The notes: generated by a model from the sequence alone, not told the origin. Positions 46,580-56,330 are shown, counted from the first letter of the stretch. The stretch is 64,000 bases of DNA from Thermoplasmata archaeon (GCA_020348445.1 CP070751.1:3681002-3745001), one strand, 5' to 3'. Numbers and translations are program-made.

Positions 46580-48517
46580 TTGAAAATCAATATGGCAGAA
46601 AAGCACAAAGATAACGAAGATTACTACCGTAAGTTAGGTTTAAAATGTGGGTTGGAAATCCATCAACAATTGGATACTGAAAAAAAATTATTCTGCCGAT
46701 GCAGAGCCGCAATGCATAAAGATGAGCCCAGCGCTGAGATCTTAAGGCATATGAGGCCCACCCTTTCCGAACTTGGCGAATATGATGGTACCGCGTTAAT
46801 GGAATTCAAAACCAAAAAGAACGTGATTTATCAGCTCTATGATGATACAGTGTGCACTTACGAAATGGATGACACACCTCCCTTTCCATTAAACCAACAA
46901 GCATTGGATATAGCCTTAGAGATCGCGCTTTTGCTAAATTGCAGCATTGTGGATGAGATCCATATCAGTAGGAAACAATATCTGGATGGCAGCATACCTA
47001 CAGGTTTTCAAAGAACTGGGATCATTGGCATCGAGGGATGGGTTCCTTATCATAATAGAAAGATAAGAATTATTCAGCTGGGATTAGAAGAAGATGCTTG
47101 CAGAGAAGTTAGCGATGTGGGCCATACAATTGTTTTTAAAACCGACCGTTTGAGTATTCCCCTGGTTGAGGTGGTAACATACCCAGATATTAGAACCCCT
47201 AACGAGTCTGGTGAGGTTGCAAAGGCCATTGGTAGGTTGCTTAGATCGACGGGTAAGGTGCGTAGGGGATTGGGCAGTGTCCGCCAGGATGTAAACGTGA
47301 GCATCGAGGGAGGAACAAGGGTGGAACTCAAAGGGATACCTAAACTTCAATATATACCAAAAGCCGTGGCTAATGAGGCCAGAAGACAAAAGGCTCTGCT
47401 CGATATCCGCGACGACCTGCGATTGCGAGGCATCACGGAAGCAACTTTTCGTAGCGATTTTAAAGACATTACATCGATGTTTAAGATTTCGAAGTGCAAA
47501 CGGTTTAGGGAGGTTATTGAAAACAATGGGAAAATCTACGGGATGGTACTCCGGGTTATTGCAGGTATATTGGATAAAACAACACAGCCTGGCAATACCT
47601 TCGGTGATGAGATTGCTGGGCGGGTGAGGGTAATCGCATGTCTTGATGTCATGCCAAATATAGTATATTCCAATCATTTTGAAGATTTTGGCCTGACTCT
47701 GGATGAGATTGAGAAGTTAGAGGAATCATTCGATGCCAAATCCACAGATACCATCATTTTGGTTTGGGGCGATGAAGCCGATGTTAAGACCGCTGTGGAG
47801 GAGATCAAGATACGGGTAATAGAAGCAACAAAGGGCGTGCCTTCAGAAACCAGACAGGTCTTTGCTAATGGTACAAATGATTTCGAAAGGATCCTACCCG
47901 GACCTAATAGGATGTATCCAGATACAGATTCACCGCCCACACCAATTTCGGAAGAACGTCTGGAACATTTGAGAAAGGCTTTACCAGAACCAGTATGGGA
48001 TCGTGAAAAAAGGATGAAGAAACTTGGTCTTCCCAGCGATTTGGTTAAATCCCTGGCTGTATCCCGTTATTTCGACGTATTTGATAAAATCGTAAAGGAT
48101 TTAAATGTTAATCCTACTCTTGTTGCCGTGACCTTAGAGGAAAGGCTGAGGTTTTTGCGAAGAAAAGGAAAAAAAGTGGATTCAATTTCAGACGAGGACA
48201 TATACCAGTTGTTCCAGGAGTTGGATGAAAATAGACTTAGTAAGGGAGCAATCCCAGTTATTCTTGAATTATTGGCAAATAACCCGGATAAAACAGTAAA
48301 AGAGGCAATCACAGAATCGAACCTAAAACCCCTGTCAATAGAAGAAATACAAGATTTAGTCGATGAAAAAATTGGTCATTATTCGAACCCTAAAAGTATC
48401 AACAGCTCAATTAAAGTAATAATGGGTGAAGTTATGAAGGTTGCCCGAAATAGAATCGATGGTAAATTATTAAAAGAGGTCGTAACAGCTAAATTAGAAA
48501 AATCCATGAAGGAGTAA
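46580..48517 (+). CDS. gatE: Glu-tRNA(Gln) amidotransferase subunit E
   Basis: The tRNA-binding and kinase subunit of archaeal GatDE, which activates Glu-tRNA(Gln) and transfers the ammonia supplied by GatD. It reads KCGLEIHQQLDTEKKLFCRC near the start, ISRKQYLDGSIPTGFQRTG, LEEDACREV and GSVRQDVNVSIEGGTRVELKG, then an AspRS-like insertion and a YqeY-type tail ending in MGEVMKVARNRIDGKLLKEVV. Length (646 residues) is normal. AGGTGA lies five bases before a TTG at 46580, which I prefer; GTG at 46571 and ATG at 46592 are alternatives. It is separated from gatD by glutamine synthetase and on the opposite strand. Confidence 0.94.
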   Translation: MKINMAEKHKDNEDYYRKLGLKCGLEIHQQLDTEKKLFCRCRAAMHKDEPSAEILRHMRPTLSELGEYDGTALMEFKTKKNVIYQLYDDTVCTYEMDDTPPFPLNQQALDIALEIALLLNCSIVDEIHISRKQYLDGSIPTGFQRTGIIGIEGWVPYHNRKIRIIQLGLEEDACREVSDVGHTIVFKTDRLSIPLVEVVTYPDIRTPNESGEVAKAIGRLLRSTGKVRRGLGSVRQDVNVSIEGGTRVELKGIPKLQYIPKAVANEARRQKALLDIRDDLRLRGITEATFRSDFKDITSMFKISKCKRFREVIENNGKIYGMVLRVIAGILDKTTQPGNTFGDEIAGRVRVIACLDVMPNIVYSNHFEDFGLTLDEIEKLEESFDAKSTDTIILVWGDEADVKTAVEEIKIRVIEATKGVPSETRQVFANGTNDFERILPGPNRMYPDTDSPPTPISEERLEHLRKALPEPVWDREKRMKKLGLPSDLVKSLAVSRYFDVFDKIVKDLNVNPTLVAVTLEERLRFLRRKGKKVDSISDEDIYQLFQELDENRLSKGAIPVILELLANNPDKTVKEAITESNLKPLSIEEIQDLVDEKIGHYSNPKSINSSIKVIMGEVMKVARNRIDGKLLKEVVTAKLEKSMKE

Positions 48518-48602
48518 ATATCTGCTATTCGATAGTTTATGCCATTTAACCCCGAAACTCGATTACAAAATTGGATTCTCATAAGGTGGTCTTTTATTTT
48601 AC

Positions 48603-49709
48603 TCATTTTCTGAGTTCCTCAATCACCTTGGGGAAGGCCCCGCAGAATCTTGCGCACTGTTCTTCTGGTATTGAAAACGATGTTCTAACAAACCTGCTTC
48701 CGAACCTTTTGGAGAGATAGTTTCCGCCCCTTACAAAGACATGATGGTCGAACAAAAGTTTCCTCTCAACCTCGTCTGGGTCTATTTTCGTTTCCGAGAT
48801 GTCTATAACGAACATGTTTGTGTGTGAGGGGTATACTGGAAGAAAGGCCCCCTCTATTCCTTCCACGCATTTTTTGATAGCTTTTTGGTTCTTCCTTGAA
48901 ATCCCCACGACCCTGTCGATCCATTGTTCCTTTGTCTGAAGTGCGGCCAGTGCGGCCCTCTGGGCAATTATGTTCACTGAAAGAACATTTGTGTTGAAAG
49001 GTTTGAGCTCCTTCATAATATCTTTTGGAGCCAAAAGGGCTCCTATTCTCATTCCCGCAAATCCGCAGTTCTTTGAGAAGGAGTATGCTATCAGGGTCTT
49101 CTCGGGGTAAAATTCGGTTGTCAAAGTGTGGCTGTCTGCAAAATCCCTGTAGGTGATATCGTCTATCATATAGAGGTCGTGATCCTTACAAATCTCGCAG
49201 AAGGCCTTAACCTCATCTTTTGTATAAGGTGTGCCTAAGGGATTCAAGGGGTCAATCAATAGAAACATCCTGGTTTTGTCATCCACTGCTTCTTTTACCT
49301 GCTCTTCTGTAAGCCTCCATGGCTCTTGGTAGACAGGCAGTTCTTTTACCTTAGCATTTGAAAGTCTCACCTGATGATGAATCGGCATGAAACTCGGGTC
49401 CGAAGCGATTACGTTATCCCCCTCCTTGAGTAGAGCTCTGTTGAGGATGTACAGGCCCTCGATTCCTCCTGGGGTGATCAGGCAGTCGAATTCATCCTGG
49501 GAGATTCCCAGGTCCTTGAATATTGCCTCCTGAAGTCCGAAGATCCCGGGGGCATAGGGATAGAGGTTGTACTCCTTGCTTTTCACGCTCTCCAAAATTG
49601 CTTTTTCTATCTCGGGGGATGTGGGAATCGTATTCGTATTCTGGCTCATCCAGACGATCTCGTTCCTGTGTTCGTGTGCGTACTCGAAGTTTGAGGGCAT
49701 GGGGGTCAC
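48603..49709 (-). CDS. PLP-dependent aminotransferase, class I/II
   Basis: A 368-residue fold-type I aminotransferase. The PLP lysine is K213 in AYSFSKNCGFAGMRIG; N156 (DPLNPLGT), D183 and Y187 (MIDDITYRD) contact the cofactor, and R221 follows the lysine as in the aspartate aminotransferase family. The terminal arginine for the substrate carboxylate is in RFVRTSFSIP. No regulatory domain is present. The substrate cannot be read from sequence: aspartate, alanine or an aromatic amino acid are all possible. It converges with gatE and is divergent from the gene at 49843. Confidence 0.9.
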   Translation of the reverse strand: MTPMPSNFEYAHEHRNEIVWMSQNTNTIPTSPEIEKAILESVKSKEYNLYPYAPGIFGLQEAIFKDLGISQDEFDCLITPGGIEGLYILNRALLKEGDNVIASDPSFMPIHHQVRLSNAKVKELPVYQEPWRLTEEQVKEAVDDKTRMFLLIDPLNPLGTPYTKDEVKAFCEICKDHDLYMIDDITYRDFADSHTLTTEFYPEKTLIAYSFSKNCGFAGMRIGALLAPKDIMKELKPFNTNVLSVNIIAQRAALAALQTKEQWIDRVVGISRKNQKAIKKCVEGIEGAFLPVYPSHTNMFVIDISETKIDPDEVERKLLFDHHVFVRGGNYLSKRFGSRFVRTSFSIPEEQCARFCGAFPKVIEELRK

Positions 49710-49842
49710 CGGCAGGGTATCTTCTCGGGTGGTAAAAAGGATTTTGGGAGGGCGATAATAATATAAGTGGATAGAGCAATTGTCAGATGAACCAAGACCA
49801 AAGGTTATAATCTGAAATATACAAAATCGGGAGAATCATTAT

Positions 49843-50355
49843 ATGGATGAGGAAAGGAAGTTAGGTTTAATTCCCCAGGTAAGAATACCAGGAGCGTTGG
49901 GAGTTAATATTTATGCAATCCTTATAACGACGAGAAGACTTCTTTTTATTCGAACCTCTAAAGGATACGGATTTATTTTAGGCGGTGCAGTTGGAGCTGC
50001 TATCGGTTCATATTATGGTGATAAAGGGACAAGGCCATTCACTGATCCGGCAATTCTTCGGGATATCGACATAAACACTCTAAAGGAAGAAAAAGGCAAC
50101 AAGGACATATTGATAGATAATATTACAAAGGTAAAGTTAAAAAAAGGACTGGCAGCAAATAAGCTCTCTATTTATGGCCTGAAGAAGAACAAGAAGAAGT
50201 TATTGTTGGAAGGGTATTTGGTACCCCCCTCAGGTTACACCAAAGGTTATAAGGAAGAGGGTCTTGATTCAAAAGAAATAAGTCTCAGATATATCCAGGA
50301 AACTGAAAGTATTTTTCAAACGGTATTATTGGATCGAATTGAAAGGAATTATTAA
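49843..50355 (+). CDS. PH-like or GRAM-like protein with glycine zipper
   Basis: A 170-residue protein of unknown function. The first strands (RIPGALGVNIYAILITTRRLLFIRT) look like a bacterial/archaeal PH-like domain in which an ILITTxRLLFI strand is typical, interrupted by a glycine-zipper segment GYGFILGGAVGAAIGSYYG that may insert into or touch a membrane. The PH-like pattern resumes with DNITKVKLKKGLAANKLSIYGL. It is the last gene before the repeat-rich accessory island. Assignment is by pattern only. Confidence 0.68.
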   Translation: MDEERKLGLIPQVRIPGALGVNIYAILITTRRLLFIRTSKGYGFILGGAVGAAIGSYYGDKGTRPFTDPAILRDIDINTLKEEKGNKDILIDNITKVKLKKGLAANKLSIYGLKKNKKKLLLEGYLVPPSGYTKGYKEEGLDSKEISLRYIQETESIFQTVLLDRIERNY

Positions 50356-50495
50356 TTCATACATTGGGAGTATGCTCAAAAGCGTGAAGTATAAGGGATA
50401 CAAATGGAGGAATATTCTCTGGGAATAAAAAGTGCTTTGGAGGGAACCTAAGCGATAATATTATATTTGACGATAAAGTTAATCATTCAAGTGAA

Positions 50496-50583
50496 GGGTG
50501 CTACTTAGAAAATGCATATCGCTGGTTTGCCATCGCCATTTCCGAGGCCTGCGTCCGTTTAACAGTAAAAGGAGGAGATTGTC
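50496..50583 (+). mobile_element. Right-end remnant of the island repeat element (copy 1)
   Basis: Homologous to the right end of the complete elements at 55975 and 63406: a degenerate GCTTAGAAA hairpin region, CGCCATTTCCGAGGCCTGCGTCC, and a terminal AAAAGGAGGAGATTGTC. The left part is missing. It ends nine bases before the sialidase-like gene's stop codon. Confidence 0.7.
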
Positions 50584-50591
50584 GATTTTTT

Positions 50592-52085
50592 TTATTTTAC
50601 AGGGTCAATCGCCCTTATCCCATCGCTGTATCCCTCGAACTTTGTTCCATCTGTTAATTCTCCTGTAACCTTTAAATTGTAAGTTCCAGGTGACAGCATA
50701 TCCTCCACTTCGCTTCTATCGAATTTGACCATGAGTGTATCGCCTTGGATGTCACCCCATTCAGCTGGGATTGTATCTTCTAGTATCACAGTGCTGATAT
50801 CTATATCGTTGACATCATATGAGCTGTTCATTGTAATATAGCATGCAATCCATCTACCTTTGCTTTTTAAATTAAAGGTATTGGGATTTATATCCACTCC
50901 AGCAGAGATTGATGGAAAGGGGAGTAATATCTGTTTAAAGTAAATCTCATGATTACCATCTCTATAATCCGCCCAGACAACATGAACCATGTTTTCATTA
51001 ACTACGATATCCGGCGAAACGGAAGTCTCAGGGGCAACCGTAAGTCTTGTGTCAACACTCCATGTATTGCCTCTATCAAAACTGCTTTTGAAGTAAATTT
51101 CAAGACTCCCTCCCTTATCCCGGTCATCCTCCCATACTATATAGATATTATCGTTCTCTGCAGATATTGCCGGATCAAAAATATTGTGAGTAGAATTCGA
51201 GAGTTTAATATTTTTAACCCATGTATTCCCATTATCTTCACTATAGCTAAAATAAACCTGTCTTTTAGACTCTTTATGACCATAAACAACATAGATGTAA
51301 TCGTTATTATGAGCAATATCAACATAATAATTACTATTCGTTGGTGTACTAGTGATGTTAATATCCTTTTCCCACGTTACACCGTTATCTCTGCTTTTTA
51401 TATAAAAGATATCCGGAATCAAGTGTCCTGCTCTTTCGGTATCTCTCCACACTATATGTACATTATTTTCATTGACGGCTATAGCTGTCTCAATTGATAC
51501 ACTTCTGTTAGGTATTAGTATTTCGGGAACGCTCCAAGTAAAGCCGTTATCATTGCTATGAATGTAAGAAAGTTTATGATTTGAGTCTGAGTAGACAACA
51601 TGCAAGTTGTTCTCATACACGCCGATATCCCAATTAGGAAAATTGTCGTACATTATTGGCGTTATTGCGATCTCAGGGCTCCAGGTATTTCCATTATCTG
51701 TACTGCGAATATAATGTATTCTTTTATCATCGCTTTCACACCATATTACATGAATGTTACTTCCATTGACTGCTATTTTTGGATGTAATGCTTTTGTTGA
51801 AGGACCACTTACCAAGCAGATAGGAGGATTCCATGTATTTCCGCGGTCGCGGCTGTTTATGTACCATAAAAACATTTCGAGATATCCTGCACCTTCATTG
51901 TCGATATACGCCACATGGATGTTGTTGCCTTCTACTGCAATAGCTGGAAATAAGGAGCGTCCATCATTAAATGTCAGTCTAATATCCTCGCTCCAATCAC
52001 CTATATCAGTGGATGCTGTGGTTATTGAGATACTACTTAGCCCAATAGCAAACACAAACATAATGCTTAATAATTTTTTTCTCAT
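50592..52085 (-). CDS. Secreted BNR/Asp-box propeller protein
   Basis: A secreted protein of about 497 residues. I prefer the ATG at 52085 (MRKKLLSIMFVFAIGLSSI, a signal peptide, after a purine-rich GGAGGG region) over 52130. Seven Asp-box repeats of the form SxDxGxTW (RDRGNTW, STDNGNTW, SNDNGFTW, SRDNGVTW, SEDNGNTW, SFDRGNTW among them) with partner strands NNIHVxWxD form a sialidase-like propeller at about 30-385. A C-terminal beta domain follows (VDINPNTFNLKSKGRWIACYI, ending DGIRA). The catalytic residues of true sialidases are not evident, so binding is more likely than hydrolysis. It sits between two repeat elements and is the only island gene on the minus strand. Confidence 0.85.
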   Translation of the reverse strand: MRKKLLSIMFVFAIGLSSISITTASTDIGDWSEDIRLTFNDGRSLFPAIAVEGNNIHVAYIDNEGAGYLEMFLWYINSRDRGNTWNPPICLVSGPSTKALHPKIAVNGSNIHVIWCESDDKRIHYIRSTDNGNTWSPEIAITPIMYDNFPNWDIGVYENNLHVVYSDSNHKLSYIHSNDNGFTWSVPEILIPNRSVSIETAIAVNENNVHIVWRDTERAGHLIPDIFYIKSRDNGVTWEKDINITSTPTNSNYYVDIAHNNDYIYVVYGHKESKRQVYFSYSEDNGNTWVKNIKLSNSTHNIFDPAISAENDNIYIVWEDDRDKGGSLEIYFKSSFDRGNTWSVDTRLTVAPETSVSPDIVVNENMVHVVWADYRDGNHEIYFKQILLPFPSISAGVDINPNTFNLKSKGRWIACYITMNSSYDVNDIDISTVILEDTIPAEWGDIQGDTLMVKFDRSEVEDMLSPGTYNLKVTGELTDGTKFEGYSDGIRAIDPVK

Positions 52086-52148
52086 ATCTACCGCCCTCCC
52101 TCTCCAAAGAATAAATGCATCTGGAAGCATATAAAACCTTCTCTAAAA

Positions 52149-52310
52149 GACAATCCCCTCCTTCAAAAAAACGTACCGAGGAAGAAGAAGGCAAGAGCAA
52201 AGGACGCAGGCCTTCATGGAAGTTAGATTTGTGAGCAATCGGTACACTGAGGGAGTGGCAAAATCTTTATCCCCGAAGAGAGATAATGGTTTTAGGGATG
52301 GGGTTTAACG
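52149..52310 (+). mobile_element. Island repeat element, truncated (copy 2)
   Basis: Begins with the intact left end GACAATCCCCTCCTT (52149-52163), continues through AAAGGACGCAGGCCTTC and the AGAGATAATGGTTTTAGGGATGGGG block, then loses similarity near 52305. The right inverted end is absent and an internal stretch is deleted relative to the copy at 63406. Confidence 0.72.
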
Positions 52311-52411
52311 GCGACTCCCGAATATAAGCGAGGCTTAAGGTATGATCGTAAGTAAAAAAATACAGACTGCCAATAACAATTAAATCTAAAGAAAATACCC
52401 GGTGAAGAAAA

Positions 52412-53674
52412 ATGAAAGAGAAAGCTATTTCTGTGCTAGTTATTTGGTTGGTTTTGGTTGGGACATTTTTATCTAGCTTTTCTATTTCGTCCATCAGTGG
52501 CCAAGGGGATGAACACGTTGAAACAAGAATCGGAACCGAGATCCAAATATCCAACGCCTCCGGAGATCAAAGTTACCCAGCAATTTATGGCAACCTAATC
52601 GTGTGGGAAGACTATAGAAATTGGAGCTCACGCTATGATATTTATATGTATGATCTTGACACTGGTGAAGAAACTCGGATAACCATCAATGATTATGATC
52701 AAACTGCACCTGCCATCCACGGCAATCGAATTGTCTGGGAAGATAACAGGAATGATAATATGGATATATATATGTATGATTTAAGCACAGGAACAGAAAC
52801 ACCAATATGTCCAAATCCCACAAATCAATATGATCCGGCCATATATGACGACAAAATAGTCTGGAGCTCATTCGGCGGCATTTACTTATACAATCTGACG
52901 AACCAGACCGAGATAAGGATAAATGATGACTATGCACTCTTTGGCAAGAATCCAGATATCCATGGAGATCGAATTGTCTGGCAGGAAAAAAAGAATGAAA
53001 ATTATGATATATATCTCTATGATTTGAGTACAGGTAGCGAAACGCAGATAACAACTGGTCACATAAATTATACTTATCCTGCGATTTATGGCAACTATAT
53101 CATATACACATCTAGTGTAAATAGTGGTGAATTTCTTATATATTTATTTGACCTAACAACCGGATTAGAGAAACAGATAGCCAATGCGATTACGCATGAT
53201 TTACGGCCTGCAATTTATGATAACCTCATCGTTTGGGAAGATGCTGAGAATCATACGGGGGCCTTCATTCGAGATGTTTACCTGTACAACATTATCACGG
53301 ACACTGAGATACGGGTAAGCAACAACACCGCAAACCAGATTAAACCAGATATCTATGGCAATAGAATCGTTTGGATGGATGATAGAAACGGGGGGAGTTG
53401 GGACATATATATATGTGAAATTTCCGTAATGATTAATGGGGAGGAGGATGGTAGAGGAGATGATAAAGACGATATTTTTCCCCTCCTCTACAGCCTGATT
53501 GCCATCATCATAACGATCGTGTTCATTATATTTCTCGTCTTCATAATCAAAGCTAAAAAGAAATCCACTATTCAAAAGGAAGATGAAGAGAAATGGACGA
53601 GATGTCCAAAGTGTAAAGCACGCCTTAAAAAGAAGAATCTTAAAAGCCATATCAAAAAAGTTCATAAAAAATAA
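52412..53674 (+). CDS. TolB-like propeller membrane protein with cytosolic C2H2 finger
   Basis: A type I membrane protein of 420 residues. After a signal peptide (about 1-30) it carries six or so TolB-like propeller units, each with a QYPAIYGNxIVWEDxRN...DIYMYDLxTGxExxI pattern. One membrane segment (about 356-379) leads to a 36-residue cytosolic tail containing a zinc finger: C398, C401, H413 and H418, in CPKCKARLKKKNLKSHIKKVH. A finger of C-x2-C-x11-H-x4-H type on the inside of a surface propeller suggests signalling or anchoring to a nucleic acid or protein partner. It lies between element copies 2 and 3. Confidence 0.87.
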   Translation: MKEKAISVLVIWLVLVGTFLSSFSISSISGQGDEHVETRIGTEIQISNASGDQSYPAIYGNLIVWEDYRNWSSRYDIYMYDLDTGEETRITINDYDQTAPAIHGNRIVWEDNRNDNMDIYMYDLSTGTETPICPNPTNQYDPAIYDDKIVWSSFGGIYLYNLTNQTEIRINDDYALFGKNPDIHGDRIVWQEKKNENYDIYLYDLSTGSETQITTGHINYTYPAIYGNYIIYTSSVNSGEFLIYLFDLTTGLEKQIANAITHDLRPAIYDNLIVWEDAENHTGAFIRDVYLYNIITDTEIRVSNNTANQIKPDIYGNRIVWMDDRNGGSWDIYICEISVMINGEEDGRGDDKDDIFPLLYSLIAIIITIVFIIFLVFIIKAKKKSTIQKEDEEKWTRCPKCKARLKKKNLKSHIKKVHKK

Positions 53675-53699
53675 AATGATAACAGATCACGAGCTACAG

Positions 53700-54001
53700 T
53701 GCGCCGAGCATAAGGGGAACGGCTTCGTTTTCGAATTTTGAAGAAATTTGAAAACTGAGATGGGCGAACGAAGCGAGCACATCGAAGGCGCAGGCAACCA
53801 AACGGTGTGGGGGGAAGAAGGTAAGAACAAAGGGCGCAGGCCTCCATGAAGCAAGGAGTAATCTGAGAGCACAGAATGGCAAAACCTTTATCCCTTTAGG
53901 AAGATAATGGTTTTAGGGATGGGGCTTAGAAATGGCATGTGAACAATAACCCAACGTCATTTCCGAGGCCTGCACCCGTTTACCAATAAAATGAGGTGAT
54001 T
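53700..54001 (+). mobile_element. Island repeat element with worn ends (copy 3)
   Basis: Shares the internal blocks GCCGAGCATAAGGGG, GCGAACGAAGCGAGC, GGGCGCAGGCCTCC, GGTTTTAGGGATGGGGCTTAG and CATTTCCGAGGCCTGC with the complete copies, but neither terminal GACAATCCCCTCC nor its inverse is intact (right end reads AAAATGAGGTGATTC). Same orientation as the others. Confidence 0.72.
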
Positions 54002-54117
54002 CTTGGGACTAAATTCAGAATTAGTAAATTAATAGCCTTTAAGCCTATACTTTTTTTTATAGCAATTAATATATAATCATACTGTCTATCTATGAAGAGG
54101 TTAATAGGAGGATAAAA

Positions 54118-54624
54118 ATGAAAATTCCCGTGTTTGTTTCTTGTCCAACAACCTTAAATGATAATCAAGAGAGTGCAAGAAAAATTATTATTCATGAACT
54201 TGATGAATTAGGATTAGAACCCAGAGCATTGGGAAGAACGGATTATCCTGCAGATTTCCCCTTGAAGGAAGTTTTAGTTATTGCAAATCATTGTTCGGGA
54301 GGAGTTGTTTTAGGATTTGAACAATTTTCAACAGATAAGGGGATATGGAAAAGGGGGATGAAAGAAGAAAGAGTTCAGAACGATTTAATTGCATTTTCGA
54401 CTCCATGGAATCACCTTGAAGCAGGTATTATGTTTGCTTTAAGCCTTCCGCTTATTGTTTTTAAAGAAAATAGTATTTCTGGAGGAGTTTTCGATAGAGG
54501 TGTTACAGATGTATTTATCCATAAAATGCCCATGGGGGAATTATCCAAACAAAGTAAAAATGCACTAAGGGAAGTGTTTCTAAATTGGCAAAGGAAAGTA
54601 AGGGCACACTATTATGGAGATTAA
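54118..54624 (+). CDS. TIR-like / deoxyribosyltransferase-like fold protein
   Basis: A 168-residue protein opening with PVFVSCPTTLNDNQESARKI and LGLEPRALGRTDYP, then HCSGGVVLGFEQ and WNHLEAGIMFALSLPLIVFKE. This order of a strand with a polar loop, a central helix, and an E-containing helix followed by a hydrophobic strand matches the TIR-like/nucleoside 2-deoxyribosyltransferase group, often found in defence loci; Glu in NHLEAGIMFA would be the candidate catalytic residue. No fused sensor domain is present. AGGAGG precedes the ATG. A truncated copy with a similar upstream region lies at 57341. The assignment is by pattern and moderate. Confidence 0.62.
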   Translation: MKIPVFVSCPTTLNDNQESARKIIIHELDELGLEPRALGRTDYPADFPLKEVLVIANHCSGGVVLGFEQFSTDKGIWKRGMKEERVQNDLIAFSTPWNHLEAGIMFALSLPLIVFKENSISGGVFDRGVTDVFIHKMPMGELSKQSKNALREVFLNWQRKVRAHYYGD

Positions 54625-54947
54625 ATAACTTATGCTATAATGGTTGTATTCTTTCTTTTGGATAATAACTTGCCTGGTTTTTTATTCCTGTTCTTTCCGG
54701 TTTTGAATTTCATGGTTTTATCGTTTGGAGCAAGTTTTTAGTGTATTACTTTCTATGGAATAGAGAGTTTTACTTGAAATATGCGATTTTTATATGAAAG
54801 ACGAAGTTGAGGAGAGGATAATGCAAAAGAAGTTTTACAATCAGAGGAATGCAACAAGACGACGGGATGTGAAGGCAAACAATATTGTTAGTAAAATATA
54901 TATGGTCATTTATATGTAATGATCTTGATTATTTGGAGATGATATAT
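54625..54947. other. Gap between two TIR-like genes
   Basis: AT-rich and without a convincing gene. A 33-codon open frame from 54822 (MQKKFYNQRNATRRRDVK) has no recognisable feature. GGAGATGAT at 54935 is the ribosome site for the gene at 54948. Confidence 0.4.
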
Positions 54948-55946
54948 ATGAAACTAATTGAAATAGAGATAATGAATAAAGAAAGTATCGTTAATGTTGA
55001 AGCGGATTATATCATGTTGAAAAACGCCGAGGAAGGATTGTTTGGTCCAGAATTAAATGTTAATAAAGTTTCAGGAGGATTATTATCTCTATTAAATAAG
55101 CCAGAAGAAACAAAAATTGGAGCTGTAAATATTATAACTAATGTAAGTGGGACTTCTGCAAAAGGAGTTATTCTCATTGGTATAGGTCTAGGATTCCAGT
55201 TTCGCTATAAAGCTTTAGGTATTATGTGCAAAAAAATGATAGAAACGGTATTTAAAATATCTCCACCTGTAAAAGTTATTGCAACTGTTAATCATGGTGT
55301 AGGTTTTGGTCTTGATCGAAGAGAGGTTTTTCTTACACAATTAGTTAGTTTTAAATCCGCTCTTGAAAAAACTGATAAAACACTTGAAATTGAAAAAATA
55401 AGATTCAATGAAACAAAAGAGATGAATGTAAATTTTTTAAAAGTTTATCTTAAGGAACTTTCCGATTTAGATGAAAGCCCTATTATCAAAAAAGAAGATA
55501 AATATTTTTTACAACTAGGAAAGAGTTCAGAAATATTAACGCAATTTGTTATGAGAGTGGAAAAAGGTGATTATGTATTTGTGGCTATGCCTTTTGCAGA
55601 GGAATTTGAAAATGTTTATGATTTTGGAATAAGATTGCCAATTATTGAAAAACAATTTCAACCTATTCGAACCGATAAAAAATATTTTGTGGGTTCAGTT
55701 TTAAGAGAAATACAAAATAGAATTCAAAAGAGTATATTAGTAATAGCGGATATAAGTACTCTTAACCCAAATGTAATGTTTGAATTAGGGTATGCCCAAG
55801 GCTGTGGGAAACCAACAATAATAATATGTCGCACAGGAGAAAAACTTCCATTTAATGTTTCTGGAATGAACATAATATTTTATAATCCACATTTATTAAG
55901 AGAATTAAATGATTCTCTATTAAAAGCACTATCAGCAATAATGTAA
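54948..55946 (+). CDS. TIR-like effector with unknown N-terminal domain
   Basis: A 332-residue protein. I start it at 54948 because GGAGATGAT lies upstream; an ATG at 54885 would add 21 residues. The C-terminal 130 residues are a TIR-like/deoxyribosyltransferase-like domain: DYVFVAMPFAEEFENVYDFG, RIQKSILVIADIS, then NPNVMFELGYAQGCGKPTIII with the candidate catalytic Glu and PFNVSGMNIIFY. The N-terminal 200 residues are unrecognised and contain VNHGVGFGLDRREVFLTQL, which may bind a ligand. Such layouts are common among NAD-hydrolysing or nucleotide-sensing defence effectors. Together with the gene at 54118 it may form a two-gene module. Confidence 0.72.
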   Translation: MKLIEIEIMNKESIVNVEADYIMLKNAEEGLFGPELNVNKVSGGLLSLLNKPEETKIGAVNIITNVSGTSAKGVILIGIGLGFQFRYKALGIMCKKMIETVFKISPPVKVIATVNHGVGFGLDRREVFLTQLVSFKSALEKTDKTLEIEKIRFNETKEMNVNFLKVYLKELSDLDESPIIKKEDKYFLQLGKSSEILTQFVMRVEKGDYVFVAMPFAEEFENVYDFGIRLPIIEKQFQPIRTDKKYFVGSVLREIQNRIQKSILVIADISTLNPNVMFELGYAQGCGKPTIIICRTGEKLPFNVSGMNIIFYNPHLLRELNDSLLKALSAIM

Positions 55947-55974
55947 AATTTAATAGAGAATAATTTTATTTTAA

Positions 55975-56330
55975 GACACTCCCCTCCTTAATAAAGAGCG
56001 CGCCGAATATAAGGGGGACGGCTTTACCACAGGCACGCAAACCGAGACCAAAGGTCGAGGAAATGTGCAGTGCGAAGCACTGTATGTGGGGAAGCCACCC
56101 TTTTTCCACCGGCGCTTTTTATAATAGGGCCGATGGGGAGGATGAAGGTAAGAGCAAAGGACGCAGGCCTCCTATAAGCAAGGAGCAATCCAAGAGTGCG
56201 GAGTGGCAAAACCTTTATCTTAGCAAGAGATAATGGTTTTAGGGGTGGGGCTTAGAAATGGCATGAGGACAATATCCCAACGCCATTTCCGAGGACTGCG
56301 TCCGTCATAAAGAAAAAGGAGGGGATTGTC
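55975..56330 (+). mobile_element. Island repeat element, complete (copy 4)
   Basis: 356 bp with both ends: left GACACTCCCCTCCTT, right AAGGAGGGGATTGTC (56316-56330). Internal inverted pair GGACGCAGGCCTC (56159-56171) and GAGGACTGCGTCC (56291-56303, one mismatch) would make a long stem. A nested stem GAAATGGC/GCCATTTC near 56252-56289 and a hairpin CAGTGCGAAGCACTG (56068-56082) are also present. No open frame suggests a protein. It resembles a MITE-type, non-autonomous element; the internal structure might also be an RNA. Confidence 0.78.

Noticed and set aside
50592-52085. True sialidase activity
   Set aside because: Asp-boxes are structural; the catalytic arginine triad and nucleophile pair could not be identified.
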